From positions 1 to 7,285 of the forward strand of contig JASGVS010000029.1 of NCBI GenBank assembly GCA_030054835.1: 7,285 bases of DNA, in the 5' to 3' direction. Positions 1-5,715 of this stretch are shown here, one piece after another (the first letter of the stretch is position 1; each line of letters starts with the position of its first letter). Under the pieces are notes generated by a model that saw only the letters and a program-made list of their open reading frames with translations, did not search any database and was not told the DNA's origin. This DNA comes from UBA3910 sp002391465 (lineage in GTDB: Bacteria; Bacillota; Limnochordia; Darwinibacteriales; Darwinibacteriaceae). A program made the translations under genes and the position numbers.

Positions 1-1
1 G

Positions 2-667
2 GAAAACCTGGAGCTGATCCGCAGCGCAGGGGGCGAAGCCCTGTTTTTCCATGGGGATATCGCGGAAGAGCAAACCCTGCGGGATTTTGTACAAGAAGTG
101 GTCTCTACATACGGAAAGGTGGATTACCTGGTGAACAACGCCTGCCTATCCAAGGGAGGCATTCTCTCCTCCTGCAGCTACGCCGACTTCAACTACGTTT
201 TGCGGGTGGGAGTGACCGCCCCCTACTTCTTGAGCCTGCTGCTCCTTCCCCACTTCAACGCGGGGGCAAGTATTATCAACATCGCCTCCACCCGGGCCTT
301 CCAGTCCCAAGCGGATACGGAAAGCTATACGGCGGCTAAGGGAGGGATCAGCGCCCTCACCCATGCCCTGGCCGCCAGTCTGGCCGGACGCGTGCGGGTC
401 AATGCCATCTCACCGGGGTGGATCGACACAGGGGCGTACCATGATCCCAGTTACAGACCGAGTTTCGATCCGGCGGATCTGCTCCAGCACCCTGTGAAGC
501 GCATCGGCCATCCCCTGGACATTGTCCATGCGGTTATGTTCCTGTGTTCAGAAGAAAGCAGTTTCATCAACGGCCAGAACCTGATCGTGGACGGCGGCAT
601 GACCAAGCTCATGATCTACCATGGAGACCAGGGGTGGAGCTACAACCCAGAGAACACAGGCACCTAA
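2..667 (+). CDS. SDR family NAD(P)-dependent oxidoreductase, 5'-truncated by the window edge
   Basis: Short-chain dehydrogenase/reductase, cytoplasmic, probably reducing or oxidising a carbonyl/hydroxyl with NAD(P)(H). The reading frame is open from base 2, so the ATG/GTG-like codons inside (for example GTG at 98) are internal valines and not starts. About 221 residues are visible; the family is usually about 250, so roughly 30 residues including the TGxxxGxG cofactor loop lie outside the window. Visible motifs are GDI (early), VDYLVNNAC (the NNAG motif with its glycine replaced by cysteine), the catalytic serine in IINIAS, and YTAAK, the YxxxK active site whose tyrosine is encoded at 326-328, 13 residues after the serine. 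RVNAISPGWIDTG and the C-terminal NGQNLIVDGGMT are also typical. Substrate cannot be named. It is separated from the following operon by a possible terminator and a clear promoter, so I see no functional link to it. Confidence 0.9.
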   Translation, partial: ENLELIRSAGGEALFFHGDIAEEQTLRDFVQEVVSTYGKVDYLVNNACLSKGGILSSCSYADFNYVLRVGVTAPYFLSLLLLPHFNAGASIINIASTRAFQSQADTESYTAAKGGISALTHALAASLAGRVRVNAISPGWIDTGAYHDPSYRPSFDPADLLQHPVKRIGHPLDIVHAVMFLCSEESSFINGQNLIVDGGMTKLMIYHGDQGWSYNPENTGT

Positions 668-669
668 AA

Positions 670-700
670 AGAGGTCGATGGACCCTGCCATCTCTGTTTT
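670..700 (+). terminator. Possible weak intrinsic terminator after the SDR gene
   Basis: Just after the SDR stop, GATGG (677-681) pairs with CCATC (688-692) around a 6-base loop. AGA (670-672) pairs with TCT (693-695) after a 4-base bulge, followed by G and TTTT (697-700). The stem is short and the T-tract is only four bases, so it would be a weak terminator. Its position between the SDR gene and a separate promoter makes the role plausible. Confidence 0.35.
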
Positions 701-789
701 GGCGTAAGTGACCAAGTTCGGTCGCAGCTATGATTGCCGTTTTCTCAATTGATGATATCTCACATGCGCTTTAACAAACAAAAAGGTGG

Positions 790-818
790 TTGACAAAGAA
801 GTAAGGAGTGGTTAAAAT
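790..818 (+). promoter_or_regulatory. Sigma70/sigmaA-type promoter of the frl operon
   Basis: A perfect -35 box TTGACA (790-795) and a good -10 box TAAAAT (813-818) are separated by exactly 17 bases. Transcription would start near 824-826, giving a leader of about 50 nt before the ATG at 874. The palindromic operator candidate at 829-858 begins only a few bases after this start point, the classic place for a repressor. A GTG at 808 that opens the longest ORF lies inside the spacer of this promoter and upstream of the transcript start, so it cannot be the translation start from this promoter. Confidence 0.75.
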
Positions 819-828
819 AAAGAAAAAC

Positions 829-858
829 AGTCGTGGCATAGCGGGCTATCCCACGACT
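829..858 (+). promoter_or_regulatory. Operator candidate 1 (FrlR site), 30-bp palindrome
   Basis: Two 14-base arms, 829-842 and 845-858, are complementary at 13 of 14 positions (the only mismatch is C837 opposite C850) around a central GG. The core, 834-853, is TGGCATAG-N4-CTATCCCA. The reverse complement of the 22 bases 833-854 matches 1653-1674 at 19 of 22 positions, which argues for a protein-binding site used twice and not a chance hairpin. It starts at about +4 relative to the predicted transcript start, so a bound GntR protein would block initiation or elongation, implying autoregulation. In RNA it would also form a stable hairpin just upstream of the frlR ribosome-binding site. Confidence 0.7.
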
Positions 859-861
859 CCT

Positions 862-866
862 GAGGA
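862..866 (+). promoter_or_regulatory. Shine-Dalgarno site that fixes the frlR start at 874
   Basis: GAGGA (862-866) lies 7 bases before ATG 874. It sits downstream of the predicted transcription start and operator, so it supports the shorter 245-residue protein over a 267-residue version starting at GTG 808. Confidence 0.65.
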
Positions 867-873
867 TCGCGTC

Positions 874-1611
874 ATGTCTATTTATGTCACTAAGAACAGT
901 CCTACTCCACTTTATTACCAAATCCAGAAACAGCTAAAACAGAAAATCCTTGATGGTGAATACGCACCAAACGATCGCCTGCCTTCTGAGAGGGAGCTGT
1001 CGGAAGAGCTGCGCGTCACCCGTGTTACCATACGGAGGGCCATCCGTGCTTTAGTGGCTGAAGGTTACTGCGTAAAGAGGGAAGGGGAAGGGATTTTTGT
1101 CGCCCCCGAAAAATACGCCATCGACCTTCAAGGGTTTAACGGGTTTTCGGACTATGCCCGGCGCTTAGGAGTGACACCCAAGACGGTTGTTTTGGAAGCA
1201 AGGGTCGAAAACAGCGGTGGACACGTTGCAGAGAAACTAGCTATTGCTCCTGGTGATCCGGTCCTTTACATAAAGAGAGTCCGTTATCTAGAGACTTTGC
1301 CGGTTATTCTTGAAGCCACCTGGCTACCCCTAAAGCGCTGGACGGGACTGGAAAAACACCAGTTTACAGAATCTCTGTATAGCATCTTGCGGCATGAATA
1401 CGGAATTGTGGCTTGCCGCGGCCAAGGCACGCTTAACATTGCCGTGGCCACGGAAGAACATGCAAACCACTTAGGCGTGCCTCTGAGCAGCCCCTTGATG
1501 TTTAAGAAGGCCACAGTTTTTACGGAAGATGGTGTTCCGGTGGAGTACGTCCACATGTATTACCGGGTTGATGTCTTTGAGTTCCGCTTCGAGTCACACA
1601 AAGAGCAATAG
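874..1611 (+). CDS. frlR: GntR-family (HutC/UTRA subfamily) transcriptional regulator, FrlR-like
   Basis: Cytoplasmic DNA-binding repressor, 245 aa from ATG 874, a normal length for this subfamily (about 240). The N-terminus has the usual SPTPLYYQI entry (residues 9-17). The winged helix-turn-helix follows, with LPSERELSEEL (36-46), VTRVTIRRAIRALVAEGY (48-65) and a wing ending GEGIFVA (71-77). Residues about 95-240 form the UTRA effector-binding domain, ending VPVEYVHMYYRVDVFEFRFE. UTRA domains bind small ligands, commonly phosphorylated sugars; here the natural candidate is a fructosamine or its 6-phosphate (inference). It is the first gene of the operon, has a palindrome in its own leader and another just before frlD, so it probably represses both itself and the catabolic genes. 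The name rests on gene context; the family call is secure, the exact effector is not. Confidence 0.85.
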   Translation: MSIYVTKNSPTPLYYQIQKQLKQKILDGEYAPNDRLPSERELSEELRVTRVTIRRAIRALVAEGYCVKREGEGIFVAPEKYAIDLQGFNGFSDYARRLGVTPKTVVLEARVENSGGHVAEKLAIAPGDPVLYIKRVRYLETLPVILEATWLPLKRWTGLEKHQFTESLYSILRHEYGIVACRGQGTLNIAVATEEHANHLGVPLSSPLMFKKATVFTEDGVPVEYVHMYYRVDVFEFRFESHKEQ

Positions 1612-1645
1612 TCGAGCTCTATCTAAGTAGCCTCTTTATTTTTTT
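1600..1645 (+). terminator. Possible attenuator-like terminator at the end of frlR
   Basis: AAAGAGC (1600-1606), overlapping the last frlR codons, can pair with G1630 plus CTCTTT (1632-1637) with one bulged C, followed by ATTTTTTT (1638-1645). The loop is long (about 23 bases) though it contains the self-complementary GAGCTC (1614-1619). If real, it would reduce read-through from frlR into the catabolic genes. The T-tract is the convincing part; the stem is weak. Confidence 0.3.
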
Positions 1646-1672
1646 GACTATGGTGGGATAGCCCACTATCCC
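1644..1672 (+). promoter_or_regulatory. Possible second promoter before frlD (weak)
   Basis: TTGACT (1644-1649) is a good -35 box. The hexamer 17 bases later is TATCCC (1667-1672), which matches the -10 consensus only in its first three bases and lies inside operator candidate 2. The transcript would start near 1679, leaving almost no leader before GTG 1688. Presented only as a possibility; frlD may instead depend on read-through from the promoter at 790-818. Confidence 0.22.
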
Positions 1673-1673
1673 A
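1654..1673 (+). promoter_or_regulatory. Operator candidate 2 (FrlR site) upstream of frlD
   Basis: TGGGATAG (1654-1661) and CTATCCCA (1666-1673) form a perfect 8-bp inverted repeat around CCCA. It matches the core of the palindrome at 829-858 (17 of 22 bases in direct orientation, 19 of 22 when one copy is inverted). The left 12 bases, TGGGATAGCCCA, resemble the TGGTCTAGACCA 'dre' type of site known for DasR/NagR-type GntR regulators, with changes that keep the end bases palindromic (resemblance is my inference). It lies 15 to 34 bases before the frlD start codon. Confidence 0.65.
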
Positions 1674-1679
1674 GGGGAG
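1673..1679 (+). promoter_or_regulatory. Shine-Dalgarno site that fixes the frlD start at 1688
   Basis: AGGGGAG (1673-1679) is 8 bases before GTG 1688. It overlaps and immediately abuts the alternative GTG at 1679, which therefore has no properly spaced ribosome-binding site. It also touches the right end of operator 2, so bound repressor or the RNA hairpin there would sit directly against the ribosome site. Confidence 0.6.
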
Positions 1680-1687
1680 TGAGCAAA

Positions 1688-2509
1688 GTGAAGTTGCTAG
1701 GTTTGGGAGACAGCGTTGTAGATTGCTACATTCACACTAACACTATGTACCCCGGTGGTAACGCTCTAAATGTGGCCGTTTTTGCCCGACGCTTTGGCTT
1801 AGAGGCTGCTTACCTTGGGTATGTGGGGACAGACCGGGCTGGAGATCACATCCTTGATACGCTCCGCCGAGAAATGGTTGATGTATCTCGGGTGATTCGC
1901 CTCCAAGGTCCCACTTGGCATGCCTGGGTTAAGTTGGAACAAGGCGATCGGGTCTTTATGGGCAGTGATCGCGGAGTTTACCGCCAATTCGCCCTGTCCG
2001 AGGAAGACTTCACATACATAAACCAGTTTGATGTGATCCATACCAGTGTCTTCAGCCAGATCGAACCGTACTTGCCGCGCTTAGCGGAAGCGCCCGGACT
2101 GCTCAGCTTTGATTACTCCAACCGTGTGGAACAAGCGTATATAGAACAGACTGCCAGGTACCTTGATGTGGCTCTTTTCTCCCATGATGGCATCTCAGGG
2201 GACGACCTAGAAGGCTTTATGAGATCTGTGGCCGAGCTGGGTCCAGAAGTGGTGATTGTGACAATGGGAGAGCAGGGCTCCGTCGCCCTGCATGATGGTA
2301 GATTCTTCAGACAGTCGGCCTTCCTCAGTGAAGCTGTGGATACGATGGGAGCTGGCGACAGTTTCATTGCTATGTTCTTGGTCTGCTATGCCCAGGGAAT
2401 GTCCATTCCAGAATGCTTACAGCGCGCCGCCAGGGCTTCCGCCCAGAACTGCCTGGTGCACGGAGCTTTTGGTTACGGAATTGCTATGGAGGAGGTGGAT
2501 AGAGGTTAG
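1688..2509 (+). CDS. frlD: PfkB-family carbohydrate kinase, fructoselysine/fructosamine 6-kinase (FrlD-like)
   Basis: Predicted to phosphorylate the 6-position of an imported fructosamine using ATP, in the cytoplasm, making the substrate for FrlB. 273 aa from GTG 1688, close to E. coli FrlD (about 260). The N-terminus has GLGDSVVDCY (residues 5-14) and the substrate-binding GGNALNVAVFARRFG (23-37). FALSEEDF (101-108) and the following DVIHTSVF region strongly resemble E. coli FrlD by memory. Further motifs are VVIVTMGEQGS (188-198) and the PfkB C-terminal signature DTMGAGDSF (218-226), with the catalytic base Asp224 and its GAGD anion hole. It is followed 88 bases later by frlO, with no visible promoter or terminator between. 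The PfkB call is certain; the FrlD subfamily is strongly supported by sequence feel and the neighbouring SIS deglycase. Related FraD or glucoselysine-type kinases remain possible. Confidence 0.85.
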   Translation: MKLLGLGDSVVDCYIHTNTMYPGGNALNVAVFARRFGLEAAYLGYVGTDRAGDHILDTLRREMVDVSRVIRLQGPTWHAWVKLEQGDRVFMGSDRGVYRQFALSEEDFTYINQFDVIHTSVFSQIEPYLPRLAEAPGLLSFDYSNRVEQAYIEQTARYLDVALFSHDGISGDDLEGFMRSVAELGPEVVIVTMGEQGSVALHDGRFFRQSAFLSEAVDTMGAGDSFIAMFLVCYAQGMSIPECLQRAARASAQNCLVHGAFGYGIAMEEVDRG

Positions 2510-2597
2510 TACTTTGAACCATTAGGGGAGAAGAGCACAGCTGCACGAGGTAGTAACAGAAGAACGAACAAAAGCGAGAAAACGAGGAGGTTATTTC

Positions 2598-3899
2598 ATG
2601 AAACGGAGAAGTCGTTTCGCGGGGGGCATTGTGCTAGCTTTAGCGCTGTTCATGGTTCTGCCCTTGGGTGCGTTCGCTCAGGAAAAGGTCACGCTGCGAT
2701 TCTTCCACAAATGGCCCGAAGAACCGTACAACACCTACTTCAATGACATGGTAGCCAAGTACGAAGAGCTGAATCCGCACATCGACATTGTTGTAAACTC
2801 CGCTGCAGACCAGCCCTATAAGACACAGATCAGGGTCGTCATGAGCAGCTCCACTCCCCCGGACATTTACTTTGCCTGGCCTGGCGATTACACAGCCAAC
2901 TTCGTCCGTGCTGGCCGGGCCCTGGATCTGACCGATTACTTCTACGGCACTGAGTGGGAAGAACTCTTCCCTGAGTCCATTGTCAGCTCGTACAAGGTTG
3001 ATGGACGTTTGTATGCCATCCCCATTCGCTTAAGCGCGAAGTTCATGCTGTACAACAAAGAGATGTTTGACAAGTACGGCTTGTCTGTACCAGAAACTTG
3101 GGACGAGTTCCTGGAAGTGTGCGAGGTACTGAAATCCAACGGTATCACACCCATCGCCTTTGGTAACCGTTTCCCCTGGGCAGCCATCCACTACCTGACG
3201 ACGTTCAACCAGAAATTGGTTGACCCCGAGACATTGGCCGCCGACTATCTGCTCAGCGGTGGATACTTCGAGCATCCCGGCTATCTCGAAGCCCTGAAGA
3301 TGTTTACTCTGCTCAATGAAAAAGGCTACTTCAACGCCTTCCCCAACGCCTACCTACACGCCGATGCTCGCTCCATGTGGTGGGAAGAGCAGGCGGCCAT
3401 GTTCTACGCCGAAATCGTAGAATTCACCCACCTGTCACCCGCTGGCGAGGCGCCAGATGCGTTCAAAGACAAATGGGGCTTCTTCCCGTTCCCGGCCATC
3501 GAACACGGCGAGGGCAATCAGCGGTTCATTACTGGGGCACCCGACGGTTTCCTCATCAATGCGGATACGAAGTATCCCGAAGAGTGCGTTGATTTCCTCC
3601 GCTTCTTGACCTCCGTGGAGAACGCTCAAGAGTGGGTTCGTAGGATTCAAGTGGTAAGCCCTGTCATCGGCTCCGTAACTGAAGAAACAGCTTTCAAAGG
3701 CCTCGTTGAAGCAATGGAGGTAATCGGTGAGCTGGAAGGGATGAACAACTGGCTGGACACCGAACTGCATGCGGATATCGCCAGGGTCTATCTGGACGGT
3801 TCCCAGGCACTACTTGAGGGCACCAAGACACCTGAGCAGGTCCTGAAAGAAGTCCAGGAAGCGGGCAGAATTGTGCGGGAAACACTTGGTAGTAACTAG
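2598..3899 (+). CDS. frlO: ABC transporter sugar-type substrate-binding protein, FrlO-like
   Basis: Extracytoplasmic receptor of a CUT1-type (family 1) ABC importer, predicted to capture a fructosamine and hand it to FrlN/FrlM. 433 aa; ATG 2598 has a strong GAGGAGG site (2584-2590). Residues 1-27 are a signal peptide: basic KRRSR, hydrophobic core about 9-24, and an AFA|Q signal peptidase I site between residues 27 and 28. There is no lipobox cysteine, so the mature protein is not a lipoprotein, unlike most Gram-positive binding proteins. The mature start VTLRFFHKWPEE, then YEELNPHIDI, PPDIYFAWPGDY and LYAIPIRL, and a C-terminal helix region, are typical of the SBP_bac_1/8 fold. Ligand specificity is inferred from frlD and frlB only; the family also binds oligosaccharides. 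A strong hairpin follows the stop codon and may make this message more abundant than the permease genes. Confidence 0.85.
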   Translation: MKRRSRFAGGIVLALALFMVLPLGAFAQEKVTLRFFHKWPEEPYNTYFNDMVAKYEELNPHIDIVVNSAADQPYKTQIRVVMSSSTPPDIYFAWPGDYTANFVRAGRALDLTDYFYGTEWEELFPESIVSSYKVDGRLYAIPIRLSAKFMLYNKEMFDKYGLSVPETWDEFLEVCEVLKSNGITPIAFGNRFPWAAIHYLTTFNQKLVDPETLAADYLLSGGYFEHPGYLEALKMFTLLNEKGYFNAFPNAYLHADARSMWWEEQAAMFYAEIVEFTHLSPAGEAPDAFKDKWGFFPFPAIEHGEGNQRFITGAPDGFLINADTKYPEECVDFLRFLTSVENAQEWVRRIQVVSPVIGSVTEETAFKGLVEAMEVIGELEGMNNWLDTELHADIARVYLDGSQALLEGTKTPEQVLKEVQEAGRIVRETLGSN

Positions 3900-3942
3900 C
3901 TGACTGGGACGACAGGGGGAGTGTCTCCCCCTGTCACTCAGC
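3899..3942 (+). other. Intercistronic RNA hairpin between frlO and frlN
   Basis: GACAGGGGGAG (3911-3921) and CTCCCCCTGTC (3925-3935) form a perfect 11-bp, mostly GC stem with a 3-base loop. Outer bases 3899-3903 (GCTGA) can pair with 3938-3942 (TCAGC), extending it. No T-tract follows, so it is not a standard terminator. Strong hairpins after binding-protein genes (for example malE-malF) are known to protect the upstream message from 3' decay; that role is inferred here. Confidence 0.6.
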
Positions 3943-3954
3943 CGAGTTGAAGGG

Positions 3955-4842
3955 GTGGTTACTATTCACTACAAAAGCAAGATCGCACCATACGTCTATA
4001 TTGCGCCCGCTGTTCTACTCATCGTGGTTTTCGTGTACAACCCTCTGGTACAGAACGTCATACTAAGCACCTTCGAGTGGAGCGGCATCAGTCGCGATAA
4101 GGTTTTCGTCGGGTTGGAGAACTACCGCTATCTGTTCGAATACGATGTTTTTTGGACAGCGTTCAAGAACAACATGTGGTACGCCGTGATCTCCCTGGTA
4201 TTCCAGGTTGGCTTGGCATTGGTGCTTGCGGCTGTGTTGGAAGAAAAGTTCTTCCGGAAGTTCCAACCCTTCTTGACCACGGTATACTTCCTGCCCTCAG
4301 TTCTGTCAGTGACCATCGTGGGCTTCCTGTGGGGCTTCATCTACAACCCGGGCTTTGGACTGCTGAATCAGTTTTTGCGCCTCATTGGCTTGGCCAGCTG
4401 GGCACAACCTTGGCTGGCCAATTCAAAGATGGCCATGTATTCCATCATCGCCGTTTCACAATGGCAGTACACGGGCTACTGCATGGTGTTTTTCTTAATC
4501 GCCATCCAGAACATCCCGCAGGAGCGCTATGAAGCGGCGGAAGTCGATGGTGCAGGCCCGTTAGCCAAGTTCCTCCACATCACTCTACCAGGCGTTAAAG
4601 AAATGCTGCTGGTGGTGAGCATCTTTACCATCAACGGTGCCTTCAGAGTGTTTAACATCGTAGAAGTCATGACTCAAGGTGGACCCAATAATTCCACACA
4701 AGTCTTGGGGTCACTCTTGTACCAGGAGGCGTTCTGGTATGACCGCATGGGTCTGGCCAGCGCCATTTCCACAGTGATCTTCGCCATCACTTTAGCCATT
4801 ACCATCTTCCAGTTGAAGACCAGCCGGTCTGAGACTTTGTGA
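3955..4842 (+). CDS. frlN: ABC transporter permease (MalF type), FrlN-like
   Basis: Inner-membrane channel subunit of the importer, partner of the next permease. 295 aa from GTG 3955, typical for the family. About six membrane segments: near residues 11-29, 74-97, 108-130, 160-184, 216-235 and 264-287. The cytoplasmic EAA loop that docks the ATPase is clear: EAAEVDGAG (193-201) ending in ITLP (209-212). FVGLENYRYL (51-60) is the usual periplasmic-side entry, and MTQGGPNNST (239-248) is typical of this family. The start is uncertain: GTG 3955 has only a weak GAG at good distance, while the strong AAGGGG (3950-3955) overlaps it and is spaced for ATT 3964, which would make the protein 292 aa starting IHYKSKIAPY. 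It is followed 20 bases later by the second permease start. Confidence 0.88.
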   Translation: MVTIHYKSKIAPYVYIAPAVLLIVVFVYNPLVQNVILSTFEWSGISRDKVFVGLENYRYLFEYDVFWTAFKNNMWYAVISLVFQVGLALVLAAVLEEKFFRKFQPFLTTVYFLPSVLSVTIVGFLWGFIYNPGFGLLNQFLRLIGLASWAQPWLANSKMAMYSIIAVSQWQYTGYCMVFFLIAIQNIPQERYEAAEVDGAGPLAKFLHITLPGVKEMLLVVSIFTINGAFRVFNIVEVMTQGGPNNSTQVLGSLLYQEAFWYDRMGLASAISTVIFAITLAITIFQLKTSRSETL

Positions 4843-4862
4843 GCCCATAGGGGGTGACAACC

Positions 4863-5684
4863 GTGAGGAGAAAGCTATCCCGCTTTTTGGTTTCCTTGGT
4901 ACTGATCGCCTTGGTTGTGATTATGCTCTACCCAATGTACTGGACGGTCATCAACAGCCTGAAGACAAACTCCCAGCTGTTCAACGACTCATGGAGCTTT
5001 CCCAAGGTGCGCAATTGGAGAAACTACCAGATGGCCTGGAACTACGGTGTGAAGAACTACATCATCAATAGCTTCTTAGTCACACTGGGTACATTGCTTG
5101 TGGTGATCAGTGTTGGTGCGTTGGGCGCCTATGGGTTCAGTCGCTTCGAGTTCAAGGGTAAATCGGTGCTGTTCTTATTGGTCTTGGGCGGATTGATGCT
5201 TTCGCCGGAGGTAAGCTTGATTCCCCTTTTCGGGTTCATCCAAAACCTCGGCTTGTACGATTCGCACCTTGGCTTGGTCATCATCTATACAGCTTTCCGG
5301 CTGCCCTTTACCATCTTTTTGCTGGTGTCGTACTTCGTGAGCATTCCCCACGACATTGAGGAGTCGGCCTACATTGACGGCTGCAACAGCTTCCAGGTTT
5401 TCCTCAAAGTGATGCTTCCGTTGAGCAGGCCGATCATAGCTGGAACCACCATCTTTCAGTCGTTGTGGGTATGGAATGAGTTCCTCTTCGCGTTGGTGTT
5501 CCTGGAGTCGGATGTCCTAAAGACAATTCCCGTGGGATTGATGACCTTCCAGAGCAAACTTGCCACCAACTGGACCGGGCTCTTGGCCAGCTTGGTAATC
5601 GCATCGCTTCCCATCGTGACGATCTTCTTGCTAATGCGCAAGCAGTTCATTCGTGGTATAACGTTGGGAGCGGTGAAAGGATAA
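4863..5684 (+). CDS. frlM: ABC transporter permease (MalG type), FrlM-like
   Basis: Second inner-membrane permease of the same importer. 273 aa from GTG 4863, chosen because AGGGGGTG (4849-4856) is correctly spaced for it; the upstream in-frame GTG at 4854 falls inside that ribosome-binding site. About six membrane segments near residues 8-27, 68-90, 102-124, 136-158, 190-212 and 240-260. The ATPase-docking EAA loop reads EESAYIDGCNSF (166-177) through VMLP (183-186). The C-terminus FIRGITLGAVKG is the standard MalG-type ending. No ATP-binding subunit is encoded in this operon, so this pair probably uses a shared MsmX/UgpC-type ATPase encoded elsewhere, as B. subtilis FrlONM does. It is separated from frlB by 31 bases. 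Confidence 0.9.
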   Translation: MRRKLSRFLVSLVLIALVVIMLYPMYWTVINSLKTNSQLFNDSWSFPKVRNWRNYQMAWNYGVKNYIINSFLVTLGTLLVVISVGALGAYGFSRFEFKGKSVLFLLVLGGLMLSPEVSLIPLFGFIQNLGLYDSHLGLVIIYTAFRLPFTIFLLVSYFVSIPHDIEESAYIDGCNSFQVFLKVMLPLSRPIIAGTTIFQSLWVWNEFLFALVFLESDVLKTIPVGLMTFQSKLATNWTGLLASLVIASLPIVTIFLLMRKQFIRGITLGAVKG

Positions 5685-5715
5685 GCCGAAAATGTTACTA
5701 GAAAGGAAGAAGACA

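Noticed and set aside
808..873. GTG 808 as the start of the GntR regulator
   Set aside because: It lies in the promoter spacer, upstream of the predicted transcript start, and the added residues are encoded by the operator palindrome.
2510..2597. Possible separate promoter between frlD and frlO
   Set aside because: No convincing -35/-10 pair and no operator copy in these 88 bases.
4874..4881. GCTATCCC half-site of the operator inside frlM
   Set aside because: No matching inverted partner nearby and it lies within coding sequence; an 8-base match is expected by chance.
5692..5715. Upstream ATG for frlB adding eight residues
   Set aside because: No Shine-Dalgarno site before it, while AAGGAAG is well placed for ATG 5716.
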